Of a stretch of DNA of 64,000 nt, positions 49,301-61,557 are shown piece after piece. This DNA comes from Dillenia suffruticosa (taxonomy: Eukaryota; Streptophyta; Magnoliopsida; Dilleniales; Dilleniaceae). How positions within the stretch are numbered: position 1 is the stretch's first letter; each line of letters opens with the position of its first letter. The stretch is taken from assembly GCA_033439265.1 (NCBI GenBank), contig JAVTVX010000004.1:22395701-22459700 (forward strand). Reading direction: 5' to 3'. The position numbers were made by a program, and so were the translations under genes. The notes under the pieces were generated by a model, which worked only from the letters and a program-made list of their open reading frames with translations, had not been told where the DNA came from and ran no database searches.

Positions 49301-50775
49301 TTTTTCTGAAAATTGATTTGTAATTTACTCAACCCTTCTTCCTATTCAATTTTTCACTTCAAAGACTATATTTAACAATCTCTCTGTTGCCTCTGAATCT
49401 CCGTGAAATTTTACTCTTTACGGCCATAAAATCTTATGCGTGAGACCTTAAAGTCATATAAATAGTTGAACTTCCAATTATTTTCTGCTTCTTTTTTCTT
49501 TTATATGATCATTTTTGAATAATTCATCAGGGAGTGTGATAATTTTGTGCTTTGATTTGCTAGATGATGCGTGTTGCATATTTTCCTATTTGAATTTAGC
49601 ACAAATAAAGCACTATGTGCCTATGTGGGTTGCATTAGTAAATGCCCTTGAAAAGTAATGGTTTTCTGAGTAGTAATTTGGACATTTTTACATTTTTCTC
49701 TATGGGAAATGTTTGTTTTTTTTTTGGATCGACAAATGCCACTAGTGGGTGTTTCTGTGCTCTGGGCATTTTTCTGTTATTTTCCTGACAAGGTTGGATG
49801 GACGAATCTTCTGTTGGGTAAATATTTTGTCATGTTTTAGGTTGAAGAATTCCTTGTACCCTACAACAATTCAAAGTTTTACTATGCTGCATAATGGTAG
49901 AATGATGGATGCGCTTTTCATGATTTGTGGACTAGAGTTGCTTTACTTCCACTGCACAACTAGATGAATTATTTTACACTTGATGAACTTTTGGTTTGCG
50001 ATTAAATTGCTCCTTGGAAGTTAACTGGCAGTCTTCTTGCAGGCATTGCCAGTTTTCACTTTTGCAAACCAGGCAGGTCTTGATATGCTCGAGACAACTT
50101 TGGTTGCACTTCAAGACATAACATTGGAAAAAATGTTTGATGATCATGGACGAAAGACCCTTTGTTCAGAATTTCCACAGATAATGCAACAGGTATGGCA
50201 TTACCCTTCTGTTTATTGTCTGCATAGATTTGAAATTGCACTCCTTCGTTCATGCTTGGCCCCAGGCATTCCAATTATTATGATGATAAGTATAATAATT
50301 ATTAGTATTATTATTATTTTTTCTTCAACTTATGTTGACTAATGCCATTAGGACTGCAATGGTCTTGTTGATCTGATGTGTAGTTACATTTGTTCTTAAT
50401 AAAATTACAAGATTTTATCTTGTAGTTTTCGATGATCAGTTAAGCCACGACATCATCCTCATTTGCTTCATTGTCTAAATATGGTGGAAAGAAATCCTTT
50501 GGAATGTTAGGCATCCCTAGGTCAATGTTCTGAAGAAACAAATCTTAGAGATTTCATGAGCGGGCAATTCATGATATCATTGGGGTTGGTTGTTCATATG
50601 CCTCATTGTGTTTTATATTTTTGGCCAGGGTTTTACTTGCCTTCAAGGTGGTGTCTGTTTGTCAAGCATGGGCAGACCTGTCTCTTATGAGAGAGCGGTG
50701 GCCTGGAAGGTTATGAACGAAGAAGATAATGCTCATTGCATCTGCTTTATGTTCATGAATTGGTCTTTTGTTTGA
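43330..50775 (+). CDS. HB8: HD-ZIP III transcription factor, HB8 type
   Basis: Regulator of vascular and meristem patterning, acting in the nucleus. Eighteen coding exons, all GT-AG, total 2547 nt (848 residues): 43330-43565, 43912-44071, 44290-44390, 44516-44606, 44864-44959, 45036-45149, 45246-45329, 45516-45671, 45766-45840, 45986-46092, 46177-46369, 46864-47049, 47218-47298, 48151-48285, 48382-48710, 48978-49083, 50043-50192, 50629-50775. Homeodomain about 26-85 (KYVRYTPEQVDALERLYHEC, KQIKVWFQNRRCREKQRK), leucine zipper about 85-130 (LLMEENDRLQKQVSQLVYEN), START about 165-390, then the HD-SAD region and the C-terminal MEKHLA domain ending HCICFMFMNWSFV. QHHLTPQHPPRDASPAG and DLEPWSVPEVLR favour HB8 over HB15. 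An N-terminal Gly8 run and FCSG and SYSCYLG at two junctions are minor variants. Confidence 0.96.
44596..44873 (+). promoter_or_regulatory. miR165/166 target site split by an intron
   Basis: The spliced mRNA joins CTGGAATGAAG (44596-44606, end of exon 4) to CCTGGTCCGG (44864-44873, start of exon 5). Against miR166 this leaves a G:U pair at the 5' nucleotide and mismatches only at the last two 3' positions. The site encodes PGMKPGP in the START domain. Control of HD-ZIP III mRNAs by this microRNA is well established; here the site exists only after splicing. Confidence 0.92.
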
Positions 50776-51980
50776 CCTAGTTGATCCGGAAACAAAAGAA
50801 CCAAAGGGTAGAAGTCGATAGAAGCCTTTTCCTTTTTGCTTGCTTTTGTTCTGTAAGACTTTTAACATACTAATCGCTACCACATACATGTTGGTTGTTT
50901 TACCTGAAACTACTGCCACTTTTGTGTGAAGTTGCTTAGATGGCAGAATATATATGCAATAGAAGCTTATGTACAATAAATTTTACTTGCTGCGATTTAA
51001 GGATTGACCCAAAAATGCATGTATTATGTTTGTTAATCAGCGAATAGAGATTGGACTTCCTTGAGTCATGAATTGCATGTGTTATTTGTCAATACTTACG
51101 TGTCACTGCACACAAGACACTATCCAATGTTTTAGGTTGGAAGAATGGCTCATAAGGATGCAGAGGAGCATTTTCCATTGAAAGCTCGAGAGTCCTATCG
51201 AGCCTTACCATTGACGGTTTTAAACGTGGTTTTTCCCTGTTGGAGAAAGCCAAGGGTACATGGTTTTCGCTTGTTCATTATGTATGAGCACTTGCTGATA
51301 ATTTGAGGATTCTTGGTTCAACTTCAGAACTCTTTTTTGTTTTTTTTGGGGGGGGGGGGTTTCATGGTTATGTGGGGAGCTATCAGATGTGGTTAAAAGC
51401 AGAAGGCAGAGCCAACACTGAAAGCTCTTCTGCAATGGTACCATTATAAGAACTACATCGATAAAGTACAATCAAATAGTTACACCATAACCTAGGCTTT
51501 ATGGCCCCTTTGCAAGTGTAGTGCCACAGTACGTAGGAAAGCTCTCGAAACGGTAAATCTAACCTTTGTTACATTTAGCCAACAACACGAGGGTTGCTTA
51601 AATACTTACAAGATCGAAATTATCCAACATGCGACGAAATGCACATCAAAGAGGGAACATTATGCTAAGGAAACACCCAAACGCAGTTCGGAGGGTTAGA
51701 TGGAGTAGGTTTTAAACCACAAAAGCGGTCAATCATGGACTAGAAGTCACGTTATTCGTTGAGTTTTGAATCATCCCAAACAGAGAAACTTTTGAAGGGT
51801 AAATTGAACAAAAGATTGGTCTCAATGGAAAGGAGAAAAAAAGCATGAGAGCTTGAGGAATGGTTACTGCAAAACAGTCTGTAGTAGGCCACTGTAGTAC
51901 CATTGAGTCAAGGGAGTGGATGAATAAAAACCAAGTCCCCAAACAAATGAGAGAGAGAGAGAGAGAGGTTCTTAGGATGC
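50776..51980. other. Between HB8 and the DUF1677 gene (converging)
   Basis: Contains the HB8 3' UTR on the left and the DUF1677 3' UTR on the right. A GA tract lies at about 51950-51967 next to the DUF1677 stop. A T/G homopolymer pair at about 51338-51358. No other gene. Confidence 0.6.
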
Positions 51981-52559
51981 TCATTTGGACAACGTGAGAT
52001 CATTCATGTCCTTTGTAATGAAAGGAATGCAGCTAGAACTTCTCGAAATACCACCTTTCTTTTGGATGCTCTTGTCTCCGGGACTTATCGACTTGGCTCT
52101 AACCCTCTCATCCAAACTCTTGCTCTTCAAGATTGCTCTCATGGCTTCGGCTTGGAACAAAACTGGATAAGCCCTCCCAAACTTGTTGAACCTCACACAT
52201 GCACTCATGTGAGAGCTAAGGGCATCTTCACTTTTTCCACCATTCTTCTCCACCTCTTCTTTCACTGCCTCAGAGCACAAGCCACATATCCACTTCCCCG
52301 AGTACTTGGAGCGCACTTTGCTTATGTACTCCGGTGTGCACTCCTCACACAAGCCACAGCACTCACACTTTGCAACTTCAACTTCAGAGATTGGTGGGAG
52401 TTGCCTTAGATTGTCTATATTGTCGAGCTCTTTGCTGAGCTCGAAGCTGATGTCGGAGATCGTTCTATGGAGACCATCTGTTGAAACTCTTGGTGGTTTG
52501 GAGGTCTCTGTTTTGCTCCTTGAACATGAGGTAACAATAGCTTCTCCATGTGGTGCCAT
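51981..52559 (-). CDS. DUF1677 family protein
   Basis: Plant-specific protein of unknown biochemical role, 192 residues, single exon. The ATG at 52559 (MAPHGEAIVTSCSRSK) is the first ATG of the frame. The diagnostic cysteine block is at about 65-95: C-E-C-C-G-L-C-E-E-C-T followed by PEYISKVRSKYSGKWICGLC and SEAVKEE, seven cysteines in all, likely metal-binding. A helical ALSSHMSACVRFNKFGRAYP segment follows, then a basic Ser-rich tail with KSKSLDERVRAKS and SRSSSCIPFI, a usual arrangement in the family. The leader has a CT tract at 52576-52600. It converges on HB8. Family assignment is confident; function is not known. Confidence 0.92.
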   Translation of the reverse strand: MAPHGEAIVTSCSRSKTETSKPPRVSTDGLHRTISDISFELSKELDNIDNLRQLPPISEVEVAKCECCGLCEECTPEYISKVRSKYSGKWICGLCSEAVKEEVEKNGGKSEDALSSHMSACVRFNKFGRAYPVLFQAEAMRAILKSKSLDERVRAKSISPGDKSIQKKGGISRSSSCIPFITKDMNDLTLSK

Positions 52560-52575
52560 ATCAATAAACAAAATC

Positions 52576-52600
52576 TCCTCTCTCTCTCTCTCTCTCTCTC
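52576..52600. repeat. (CT/GA)n microsatellite
   Basis: CT repeat on the plus strand, 17 nt upstream of the DUF1677 start, so a GA tract in its leader. Confidence 0.93.
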
Positions 52601-52903
52601 AAAATTTAGTTTCAGGAAATGGGGTGTCTCTCTTTTAAGAGAATTGTGTATTGGAAGTCCTGGGAAATAGAGGGAAGCTAGCCTTTTTGTTTTTTTGGGA
52701 AACAGTTCAGGTTATCTCATGGTGAAGAAGGCAAGTCCCATGGTCTCTGTCTATTTATATTAGTTTAAAGGCACTTGTGTAGGGTAGTTGGAGTGAATGT
52801 ATGTGGATCATGGTAACTTAAACGTCACAAATCAATGCAGTTACAGGGGTCATGAATATGCAAGACATTTCCGGATGAGTTTCAAGCAAAATGAGGTGGT
52901 TTT

Positions 52904-53108
52904 TTTTTTTTGCTCTTTGGTACCGTGGCTTGACCACCAACGTAGTATCTGGATTTTTGTCCCGATTAATCTGAGTCGACCGCTTGCAGGACCCACTTTA
53001 GGGGGACAGGTCTCTCAGCACTGATTTTTCTGTTCCCATGGGGATCGAAACCCCAACCATGATTAAGGGATATTAGTTTCTGAACCAATTGAGCCATCAG
53101 ATATCAGT
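52904..53108 (-). mobile_element. SINE with perfect 15-bp target-site duplication
   Basis: AAATGAGGTGGTTTT at 52889-52903 and 53109-53123. T-run at the left, then GGTACCGTGGCTTGACCACC; near the right end GGGATCGAAACCCC (B-box complement) and a tRNA-like head. Very similar to the SINE at 62290-62514, sharing CAGCACTGATTTTTC-like and CGTTCCCAT-like blocks, so both belong to one young subfamily. Confidence 0.85.
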
Positions 53109-53849
53109 AAATGAGGTGGTTTTATTTAAGGTTGTCCCGTGGATACTTATGTGGTTGGTGATTTATATCAGTGAATCAATAATTATTTTCGACTTCATAA
53201 ATTATAGGGAAAAGGGTTACTAGTATCCTTTGATGTTCAACTCACACCTATCCAAAACCTAGAATACTTCCATAGTATAGTGATACGATCATCATACAAA
53301 TGATACCATAATACTTTCGTCTCTTTGGGGTTAGTATTTGTTTTAATTAAAAATTAGTAGATATATGCACCACAAAAAAACAAGACTTTTTTTTGACATT
53401 TAAGCATTGTATCGTCACTATTTTTCTTTCCTCGACGGTTTTTCTAAAGAAACGTCAGCAAAAATTCTCTTTGGCAACATTTAGGTGTCAAAATTTTGAA
53501 AAAAGTCATTGACGCGCGAAATTGAACGGTGATTGAAATTTTTGCAAACATTTTAGCATCAAACGTCGACAAAAGCTTTGAACTTTGTCAACGTTTTTGC
53601 ACTTAACGTTGGCAAAAACTTTCAGCTTTGTTGACATTTTGCCTAAACATCGGAAAATGGTAGAGGGAGAGACAGACCAGAGAGAGACGGTAGAAAGAGA
53701 CACTTTAGAGAGAGATATAGAGAGAGGGATGTTGGTGTTTCCATTTAAAAATGACGGGAAAGGGTAGAGAGAGGGACCGGAGAAAGAGAGACATTTTAGA
53801 GACAGAAAGAGAGGAGATGCTAATGTTTTTGCTTAAAAACGTCGGTACT

Positions 53850-54330
53850 CTTTGTTAGATTAGGGCAAGATTATAAAAAATTTAGGACAAAATTAGAGTA
53901 AAATTAGGAGAAAAATAGCTCAAATTAAGGTTAATCTAGAGTAAAATTAATTTATATTATGGTAAAATTAGGTAAAATGAGAGCACAATTAGGATAAAAT
54001 TAATTTATATTAGGGTAAAGTGAGGGCACAATTAGGATAAAATTAAATTATATTAGAATAAAATTTTGTCCACATTAGGACACAATTAATTAGGGAAAAA
54101 TTAATTTATTTTATAATAACATTTGGACAAATCTAAGATATTATTAGGGCAAATTAATTTATGTTAGGTCAAATTAATTTATAATAAATTATTTTATACT
54201 ATGATAACATTAGGGCAAATTTAAGATATAATTAGAGTAAAATTAATTTATATTAAGATAAAATTATAATAAAAATAATTTATATTAACGTAAAAGTAAG
54301 GCAAAATTAATACACAATTATTTTATATAT
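53850..54330 (+). repeat. Degenerate tandem repeat inside the CACTA element
   Basis: Repeated variants of AGGATAAAATTAATTTATAT and GGGCAAATT or GGGCACAATT about every 30-50 bp. Confidence 0.8.
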
Positions 54331-54777
54331 GTTTTTAATTCTTATATGTTTGTCATGCATATGAAGTCGTGGAAACTTTTTATTTCTACTAATATGTAAA
54401 TATTCTATCATAATTCTAATAATATGTTTTGTATTTTTGTATCAAACAGATTTTTGACATAATTATCATTCAAAGGAGATTTTAAGAAAAAGATAAATTT
54501 TGGATCCAAATATCAAAGTTAAGCACTAAGCATATGAAATCAGGGTACAAAAATTTTTGAACTTTGTGTTTGAAAATTTATGTGAGAATGGAAAAATTAT
54601 ATGTCTTTGTGTATGACGTTGTAATGTTTTTTGACAATCTTATGACAAAACATAAGAACATATGATTTGTGATAGTATTATTAAGTCATACGATTGTTGA
54701 ATATTTCATAGGAAATCTATTTTTATAACTCCAAGATCTTCGTTGCCTAATATCTCACAATCCCAACCATATATTCT

Positions 54778-54999
54778 ATGGAAACCCAATATCAAAAAGT
54801 TGACATTAGAGATGTGGAAGGATTATTAAGAGATGTATTTGAAACTCATGATAATGAAATTGATGATCCAAAATTAGAAATAGAGAATGTTGACATATCA
54901 AATCAATGTATAACTGACATAGGCAAGCCGAGTATGAATAGTCTAGTATTCATGAAATTGTTTGAAAATATAAGTAAAGGTTGTTATATTTCGATATGA
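54778..54999 (+). pseudogene. Transposase-gene remnant in the CACTA element
   Basis: A 73-codon frame starting METQYQKVDIRDVEGLLRDV with an acidic stretch after it. The EGLLRDVFE-like segment resembles the region before the core of TNP2-type transposases. Downstream sequence has stops in all frames and no recognisable catalytic core, so the gene is dead. Confidence 0.45.
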
Positions 55000-56559
55000 T
55001 TGGACTAATATGTTAAGTGGTAGAAGTATTAGAAAAGATAACTTGGATTTTATACTAGTGAGCTCTGATTAGTTAATACACATCGGTAAACAATTGATTC
55101 ATGAACTTTTTGTGTTTTCATTACAAGTGAAGTTGGTGTTCTGCTAGTTTGTTGCTATACATGATGTGCCAAGAGATTCGATTGACATGCGTGATGAACG
55201 AGATAGTAGCAACTTGGAGGTGAATTGTGATACTTATCTTTATCTGCTTAGTTAGTAAAAGAAAATATAGATGGAGATTCTAACTCAATTTAGATTTTGG
55301 ATGACGTAATTGAAAATTTATATGATGATTAGCAATTTGTTTATCATATATATATTTTTTAAACTTGTCTTGAATTGTTTATATTCAGAATTATTGTTAA
55401 TTAAGATATGTTTTTTATTATTATCTTAAGAGAAATCTTCACATTTGTATTTATGATTTACTTATTGTTTGTTGATTTAGTTATAATTATATCTTAACGA
55501 AAAAAGAAACTAAAAGGTATAAGAATTGTGGAAATATCTGAAAAAATATCATGTGTAGCTATTGATGAATGACCGAATGTAAATAGAAACGATATTTCAC
55601 AATAGGCCGGCCACTTTTGATTATGTAGCACAAAATTTTATCTACACATACAAATTCATCTAAAGGTATAGTTGACAAAACAATTATCTTGGGAAATGTT
55701 GAAAATTCTATTGAGTTATCTTTTTGTTTATTATTATTTTGTATATTTTTATTGTAATTTGGTTTTGTTTGAAAATTTTTAATTTTATATTTTATGAATT
55801 ATATTTTTCGAATAGTTTTATAGAAACTAAAGAAAGGAGGTACTTTTGATAATGCATCAATAGTATGTGATGGTGGTGGCTCTCTACATGTACAAGGGGT
55901 CATATGTTTTACGGTTAATTTCGTGATGAAATATAGTGTGTAGGTTAGTTTATGGTATATTGGTATAGATACATTTTAACTATTATATATAAACTTATTT
56001 AATTTAATCGAATGGTTGCTTGTGATTTCTTTTTTTTTTTTGTAGTAAAAATTATGTTTGCATTTTTTTGTATTTGGTGGATATTTTGAGTTATATCATA
56101 TGTACTTTGTGGTTGATGGATATTTGGATCATTATATGTTAATGAAGTGCGGATGAAATGTGAGTATGGAGGAAATATATATATATTGTGATCGATGAAT
56201 ATTTGATAAGTAAGTTTCGGAGCACGTTTTTTATACCATTTGTAAAGAAACCAAAATTTTCAAAATAATACTAACTCTTCCCAACGGTTAGTATAAACAA
56301 ACACCGCTAAATGCACAAAAAATTGCTGACATTTTCAAAAAAAAAAAATTGGTGGCAAAGGTTTCAGCATTTGCCTGTTTTAGTGAACAAACGTCGATAA
56401 ATGTTTGGTGTTTTGTCAACATTTTTCGCAAACGTTAAGAGAGTTTCAATTTCTCCCGACATTTTTGTTATTTAAATGAGGGTAAATTACAACTTTTGTC
56501 GCAAATATCGGAAACGGGCAAAAAAAAAAATTCGGGAAAAGTATAAATTTTTAGTGATG

Positions 56560-56866
56560 ATATTAGGAATATGGTAAAATATGAGTATAAATATATATTT
56601 CAGAAGTCAGCAGGTGGATTCATAATTAATTAGTCTTGAGCATGAGGGAAGAATATCACTTTGAATTTATGTAGAAGTAATATATTCAACTAAAAGTAAT
56701 TTAGAGACACACAATTCCAATTTGAGAATTTTTGTTTTGTTCCTCCGAAAAGGTAACCCTAGTTGTATAAGTTCACGAGTAGACCTATTACCACCATATG
56801 ACACAGCCAAAAGCCCACTCTGCTTTTATTTCCTCATAATCACGACCACAAATTAGAGCTAATTGC

Positions 56867-56909
<43 letters not shown>

Positions 56910-58051
56910 GCTTTATGGAATTGTTGTGTTGTGTAATTTGCATTTACTTGGAGACTTGCGGGATTCACATGTCAGCACATTCTAACCATTTATATGGAGA
57001 CCTCTAACTGAAACTTGTGGAGGGGCTACCCAGAATATGATAGAACCTTTTTAGCTCTTTATAACAACCACCAGACCATAAGTCACGGGAAGCAAAATCA
57101 TAATCGAGCACGAGAGAGAGAGAGAGAGAGCAGGGAAAGGGGGTGGCTTTTCCTGTATGTTTCTTGCTTGGGCCTACGCAAAGGGAGACTATTGCATCCA
57201 TACATGGGGATAATAGCGGGGAGTAAATAGTGATGTTTTTGGTCTATATGCACTCGTGCCTTTTCATATGATATGAACCGTCCCAACTCACCTCACGTGC
57301 TTGCAATGCATGGCTAGAGTGATCTTATAGCTTCATGTCTGTGTATCCTTAGGTCCTGTGAATTAGTTGGGCCGGACCTGTGGCCTGCAATTAATTCTGG
57401 ACATGGCCCTCGCGAGTCCTGCAAGAAATATATCCCACTTGGATGACAGTTTAACGATCGCTGACCTATTGTTTGTTTCAACCAAAAAAATAAATAAATA
57501 AAAACGATCGCTAACCTTGTAATTATTAATATCTTTTTTCTTTTTTTATCATCACCGTCGGTATCTGAAATCATATTTCGATATAACTCTTGTAATCGAT
57601 TCTTTTATTTAGTGGTACAAATCTTTCTTTCCCAACCTGGTGACTCCAGGTTTAAACCCACAATAATATGTGGCATGTGTAAAAGAGAACTATCTCGTTA
57701 CAAGAGCTGTTCATCGTACAAATTATGAATGATATGTCATTTGAGAAAGAAATTTTCTCTCTAAAGGTGTAAACTACAATAAATCGATAAATTTTTGTGG
57801 CAAGTTGTAATATTGTTTTTCATTTCAATCAATTGATCTGATTAATAGAGTCGAAATTATTAAGTTTTTGATAGATTTCTTTTATTAATTAGCGCTTTGG
57901 CCTTTGGATCTCGGATAAGATTTATTAAAAATTTTTGTATTAGGATTGCAAAAATTTTTAGGTTCAAAATTTTTTGTTAACAATTTATTAAATATTTTAT
58001 GAGAATCCACGGGAATTTGATTTTTTTTTTAACAAAAATGTTTAATAACAA
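56560..58051. other. Intergenic, with GA tracts
   Basis: GA microsatellites at 56870-56905 and 57112-57130, and a possible SINE tail fragment at about 57535-57590. No gene supported. Confidence 0.5.
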
Positions 58052-58061
58052 TTCTTTTAGC

Positions 58062-58251
58062 GTAGTGGGATGTGGGATGTGATATATGGCGCTAAATTTC
58101 TTAATTAAAATCTCGAGTTTGACTTACGATTTGGACATTAAACAGACTACGTTGGGAAAATAACCCTCTAAATGGATCACTATAAATCTTGAACTGAATT
58201 AGTTAGAATATGATTTCAGATATTGGTTAGTATAGTAAAAAAATAAAAAAT
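58062..58251 (+). mobile_element. SINE with 10-bp target-site duplication
   Basis: TTCTTTTAGC at 58052-58061 and 58252-58261. The 190-bp body has ATTTCTTAATTAAAATCTCG, GAGTTTGACTTAC (B-box-like), ACGTTGGGAAAATAACCC and GAACTGAATTAGTTAGAATA, and ends in an A-rich tail. Confidence 0.72.
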
Positions 58252-58467
58252 TTCTTTTAGCAATCATCACTCAAAAATTTTGAAGAAAAAAAATGCATAG
58301 TATTCTATGCACCATGGAAATTTTTCGATTTAGAAACTTGAAAATCTAGATTAGTTACATTTCTATTTGGAAACGTGTTTCTACGATGAACTTATTTAAT
58401 ATTGTTTGCAAGACATTTGCTTTTCGAAAAACATCAGAAATAATATATTTGCATGATGGTGTCAACT

Positions 58468-59004
58468 TCACTCGTCGGTTTTGGAATTCGTGGGTTCTGC
58501 TTCATCAAATGGAAGCCCTGTTGCATCATTAAACCTTACTCCGTGAGGACCATAGACACCAAAACTCCCTTCTTCTCTTCTTTCCAATTCTAACTCGCTT
58601 CGCTCTCCGATCTCTTCTCTTTCTTTCTCCTCCACATTGCCCTCATCATCACTGCTTCCCTTGATTTGTCCTGTTTAGTCCTCAAAGGTAGTTCCAATGG
58701 TGAACGAGTCTTCTGTTTCATTGCTCCTGTCAAGTTCCTGGCTCATTTGCATGTCTTCTGGCACTATAGGGCTTGACAATACTCTTCCCACATTCCATTT
58801 TCGTCCCAAAAGTGGGAATTCTTGATCTTCTTCATGCTTGCTCGGCATATTCTGATCACTTTGAGTCTTGTCCCCATTCGGTGATGACTTGATTTGGTAT
58901 AGAAACCATAGAGAGGTTACCAAAGCCAAAGCTATCACTAATGCCTTTTTAGTCTTAAAACCTTTGCTTTTGTAATAATTTTGACCACCTAGACTTGGTT
59001 CCAT
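58468..59004 (-). pseudogene. Small single-pass membrane protein gene with an in-frame stop
   Basis: From ATG at 59004 the frame codes for 109 residues (MEPSLGGQNYYKSKGFKTKK, then one membrane helix at about 21-37, ALVIALALVTSLWFLYQ) and meets TAA at 58675-58677. The same frame then stays open for 68 more codons to TGA at 58468-58470. That extension is highly charged (EEKEREEIGERSELELERR) and ends with a protein-like GVYGPHGVRFNDATGLPF segment. The basic patch before the helix and acidic region after it suggest a type II or tail-in protein of the endomembrane system. Similar uncharacterised plant proteins have a KGxKxKxALxIxL-type helix and an acidic C-terminus. The stop could be a nonsense mutation or a sequencing error, or the short form could be the real protein. 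No function assigned. Confidence 0.6.
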
Positions 59005-59008
59005 TTAC

Positions 59009-59698
59009 CTGAAAATTTCCGAATTATCCCAAATTGATACCAGTACGAAATATCAGAGCATAGAATATATCAATCTATTGGACTTTTCTCCAATCCTCGT
59101 AAGTATCGTTCGATACAAATCTTAATTATCTGAAATTTTACTATAAAAATAATATTTAAAAATTTCTGAATGGCGAAGATTTACTCTAACCATCACCTTC
59201 CAAGATATTAATAATAATGGGACAATAGAAATGCTTTATTATTTCCTTACCCTGAAGTTCAAATTAACAAAATGGAAACACTTGAAGCATAGAGAATGCC
59301 AATATTTAAAAAAAAAAAAAAAATTGAAACATTTCGAAACAGAGAATTAATAAAAAAGAAATTCTGTCTTTGTTTCTTTGACATTTCATAATGTAGTCTT
59401 TAATCTTCCAAATTGAATTTTTGGTAAATCAAATCCGAAAAACCAAACCATTTTTTTTTTTCTTGTGGGTAATCCCAAGTCCCATTTTGATAGCTCCAAT
59501 TGACGAACCAAACAGGGCATAAGTAAGTGAAGAAAGATCAAATTTCTGTAAAACCCACTAAAAATTTCACTTAAAACTATGATATTCGATCAGAGTTTTG
59601 CTTAGAAAAGGCCTCTTTTGGATTAACCAACAAAACCCAGAAAAAAATGGAAATTAATCAGCAAGAAAGCCATAAAAGAGAAGATGTAGTGTAATTAC
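59009..59698 (-). other. Probable 5' UTR intron of the membrane-protein gene
   Basis: Donor AAAAAG|GTAATTAC at 59699/59698 and acceptor AAATTTTCAG|GTAA at 59009/59008, four nt before the ATG. A leader exon upstream contains a GA/CT tract (59774-59808). Confidence 0.55.
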
Positions 59699-59769
59699 CT
59701 TTTTGCCAATAATTTGGAACTCCCAATCCTTCAAAATTCCAATTTGAAGAAATCTCCAAAGAGAAATTT

Positions 59770-59773
<4 letters not shown>

Positions 59774-59808
<35 letters not shown>
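59774..59808. repeat. (GA)n microsatellite
   Basis: GA repeat in the predicted leader exon of the membrane-protein gene (CT on its sense strand). Confidence 0.95.
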
Positions 59809-59810
<2 letters not shown>

Positions 59811-61064
59811 ATGATTGTAAAGAGCAAATTCTAGGACTCTGTTTTGTTCTTATTGTCAAATGTTGCCTGATTTTTCAAAGTTTCGATTTTGAAACTAAGC
59901 TATCAAACAAGGGAAAGGAAATGGTTGAGAAAACAAAGAAAAGTGGTTAGTTTTGGTTAGCCCACAATTGTAAATCGGAATATCAATCTAATGCCATATT
60001 AATATCATGTTAAAAAGGAGAGATGAAATCTAATACTCCATTGATTCAATTAATTATTATAATAAATTAGGATTATATAAAAATTTTGTTGTATTACAAA
60101 TATAAAAATAAAAAAATAAAAAAAATAAAATATTCTTAAAATCAAATCCATAATTAATTTGATTTTAATATATAAAATATTTTAACATCCCCTCTTAAAA
60201 TTAATTTGATATAATAAAATTCATTTGAATTTGAAATATAATCTAATCAAAGAATCTAAAATTTTGAGAGTTTTTGCAACTTTGAAAAGCATTTTTTTTC
60301 CAATCAGAGTGGTTCTGGTTTTGACCCTGACTCTTGATTCAGGCTCATGTCGAACTATGATTGTTCTGGCTCATGATAGAAAAATATGAAGATAGTTCTC
60401 ACCGTGAGCACATGGATATCTCATTTTTAAAAGGAAATCTGATGCCAAGTTGATTAAAAGATAAATTTAAATATGATTATGATATTATCTTATAATAAAT
60501 TTTGATTTTTCTACGATGACATGTTAAAAATAGAGGGTAATATAATAATATTGAAACTAAGTGTTTATTGATTTAATTAATTATTATAATAAATTAAATA
60601 TATATATATATATATAATTTATTATCATAAATATTTTTAAAATAAAATAAATAATTATTTTAATTTATATCGTTGTAGAGGTATAAGATAGGGAGATTGG
60701 CGGAGGATAAAATGGGAATTCAAAATGTTTTCTGTGTTCTCGTCGTTGGCCTACATGATTGAGGAGGTGGGATTTTTCTATGCGCAATCAAAGGCTTTTC
60801 CTACTAGCACGATCCGGCAATCTCTCATCCAATCGTTGACTGCCATCTGGATTTTTATGTTCAAGAAAAATAGAATTGTCCCACTCTTAGTTCTGCGGGA
60901 AAATGTTTTTCTCTTAATTTTTCTTTTTATTTTTTTAACCCTGTAAATTAGGTCAGAGTAGGTTTTGGCTTTGAGATCTCAGAATATATATATATCTATT
61001 TATTTCAAAAAGGTTAAAATATAAATAACCCAAATGTATGATTGTTGAGTATAGTGCAGGGTTG

Positions 61065-61255
61065 ATTGGATTTTTTTTTTTTTTTATAAATCATCAATAT
61101 TTGATGATAACGTTAAATCTGATTAAATTCGATTCAAGTCGAAATATATCTTAAGAGATAAAACACTTTAAAAATATTATAAAATTATACGAAGATTTCA
61201 TGATTTATTCCATTAACTATAATTGATATAACGGATGACTGTCATTGATGCAAGT
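61065..61255 (-). repeat. Diverged SINE-like repeat
   Basis: Left T-run, AAATCTGATTAAATTCGATT, TTAAGAGATAAAACACTTTA; same block order as other minus-oriented copies. Confidence 0.5.
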
Positions 61256-61299
61256 CTAATTGGTACTGTAATGGACCTAGGTTGCATGGAAATGGAAGT

Positions 61300-61524
61300 G
61301 GGGAAAGAAAATGGATAAGAAAAGATATAGGGAAATGGCATTGTGTAAAAATACAATAAATGGAAACGTAGACAATTATATAAATATAAAAAATATAAAT
61401 ATTTTTAAGTAAATATTAATTATTTAATGAAAATAATAGATAATTAAATTTTATTATAAAAATCTAAAATGATCAAATATATAATTATTAATTATAAAAA
61501 TAAATAATATAAAAATAAAAATTA

Positions 61525-61557
<33 letters not shown>

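Larger units (their letters stand above)
53368..56556. mobile_element. CACTA (En/Spm) DNA transposon, decayed
   Basis: The left end reads CACCACAAAAAAACAAGAC and the right end CGGGAAAAGTATAAATTTTTAGTG is its inverted form starting CACTAAAAA. The trinucleotide ATG flanks both ends (53365-53367 and 56557-56559), the 3-bp duplication expected of CACTA elements. Subterminal regions carry many AACGTTGGCAAAA, AACGTCGACAAAA or ACGTCGG-like motifs in both orientations, another family mark. Inside lie a degenerate tandem repeat and a remnant resembling the 5' part of a TNP2-type transposase gene. The element is 3189 bp and has no intact transposase. The left terminus deviates from CACTA by one base. 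Confidence 0.78.

Noticed and set aside
60725-60946. 73-codon frame in the right intergenic region
   Set aside because: No domain or splice partners; its end is a hydrophobic T-rich run.
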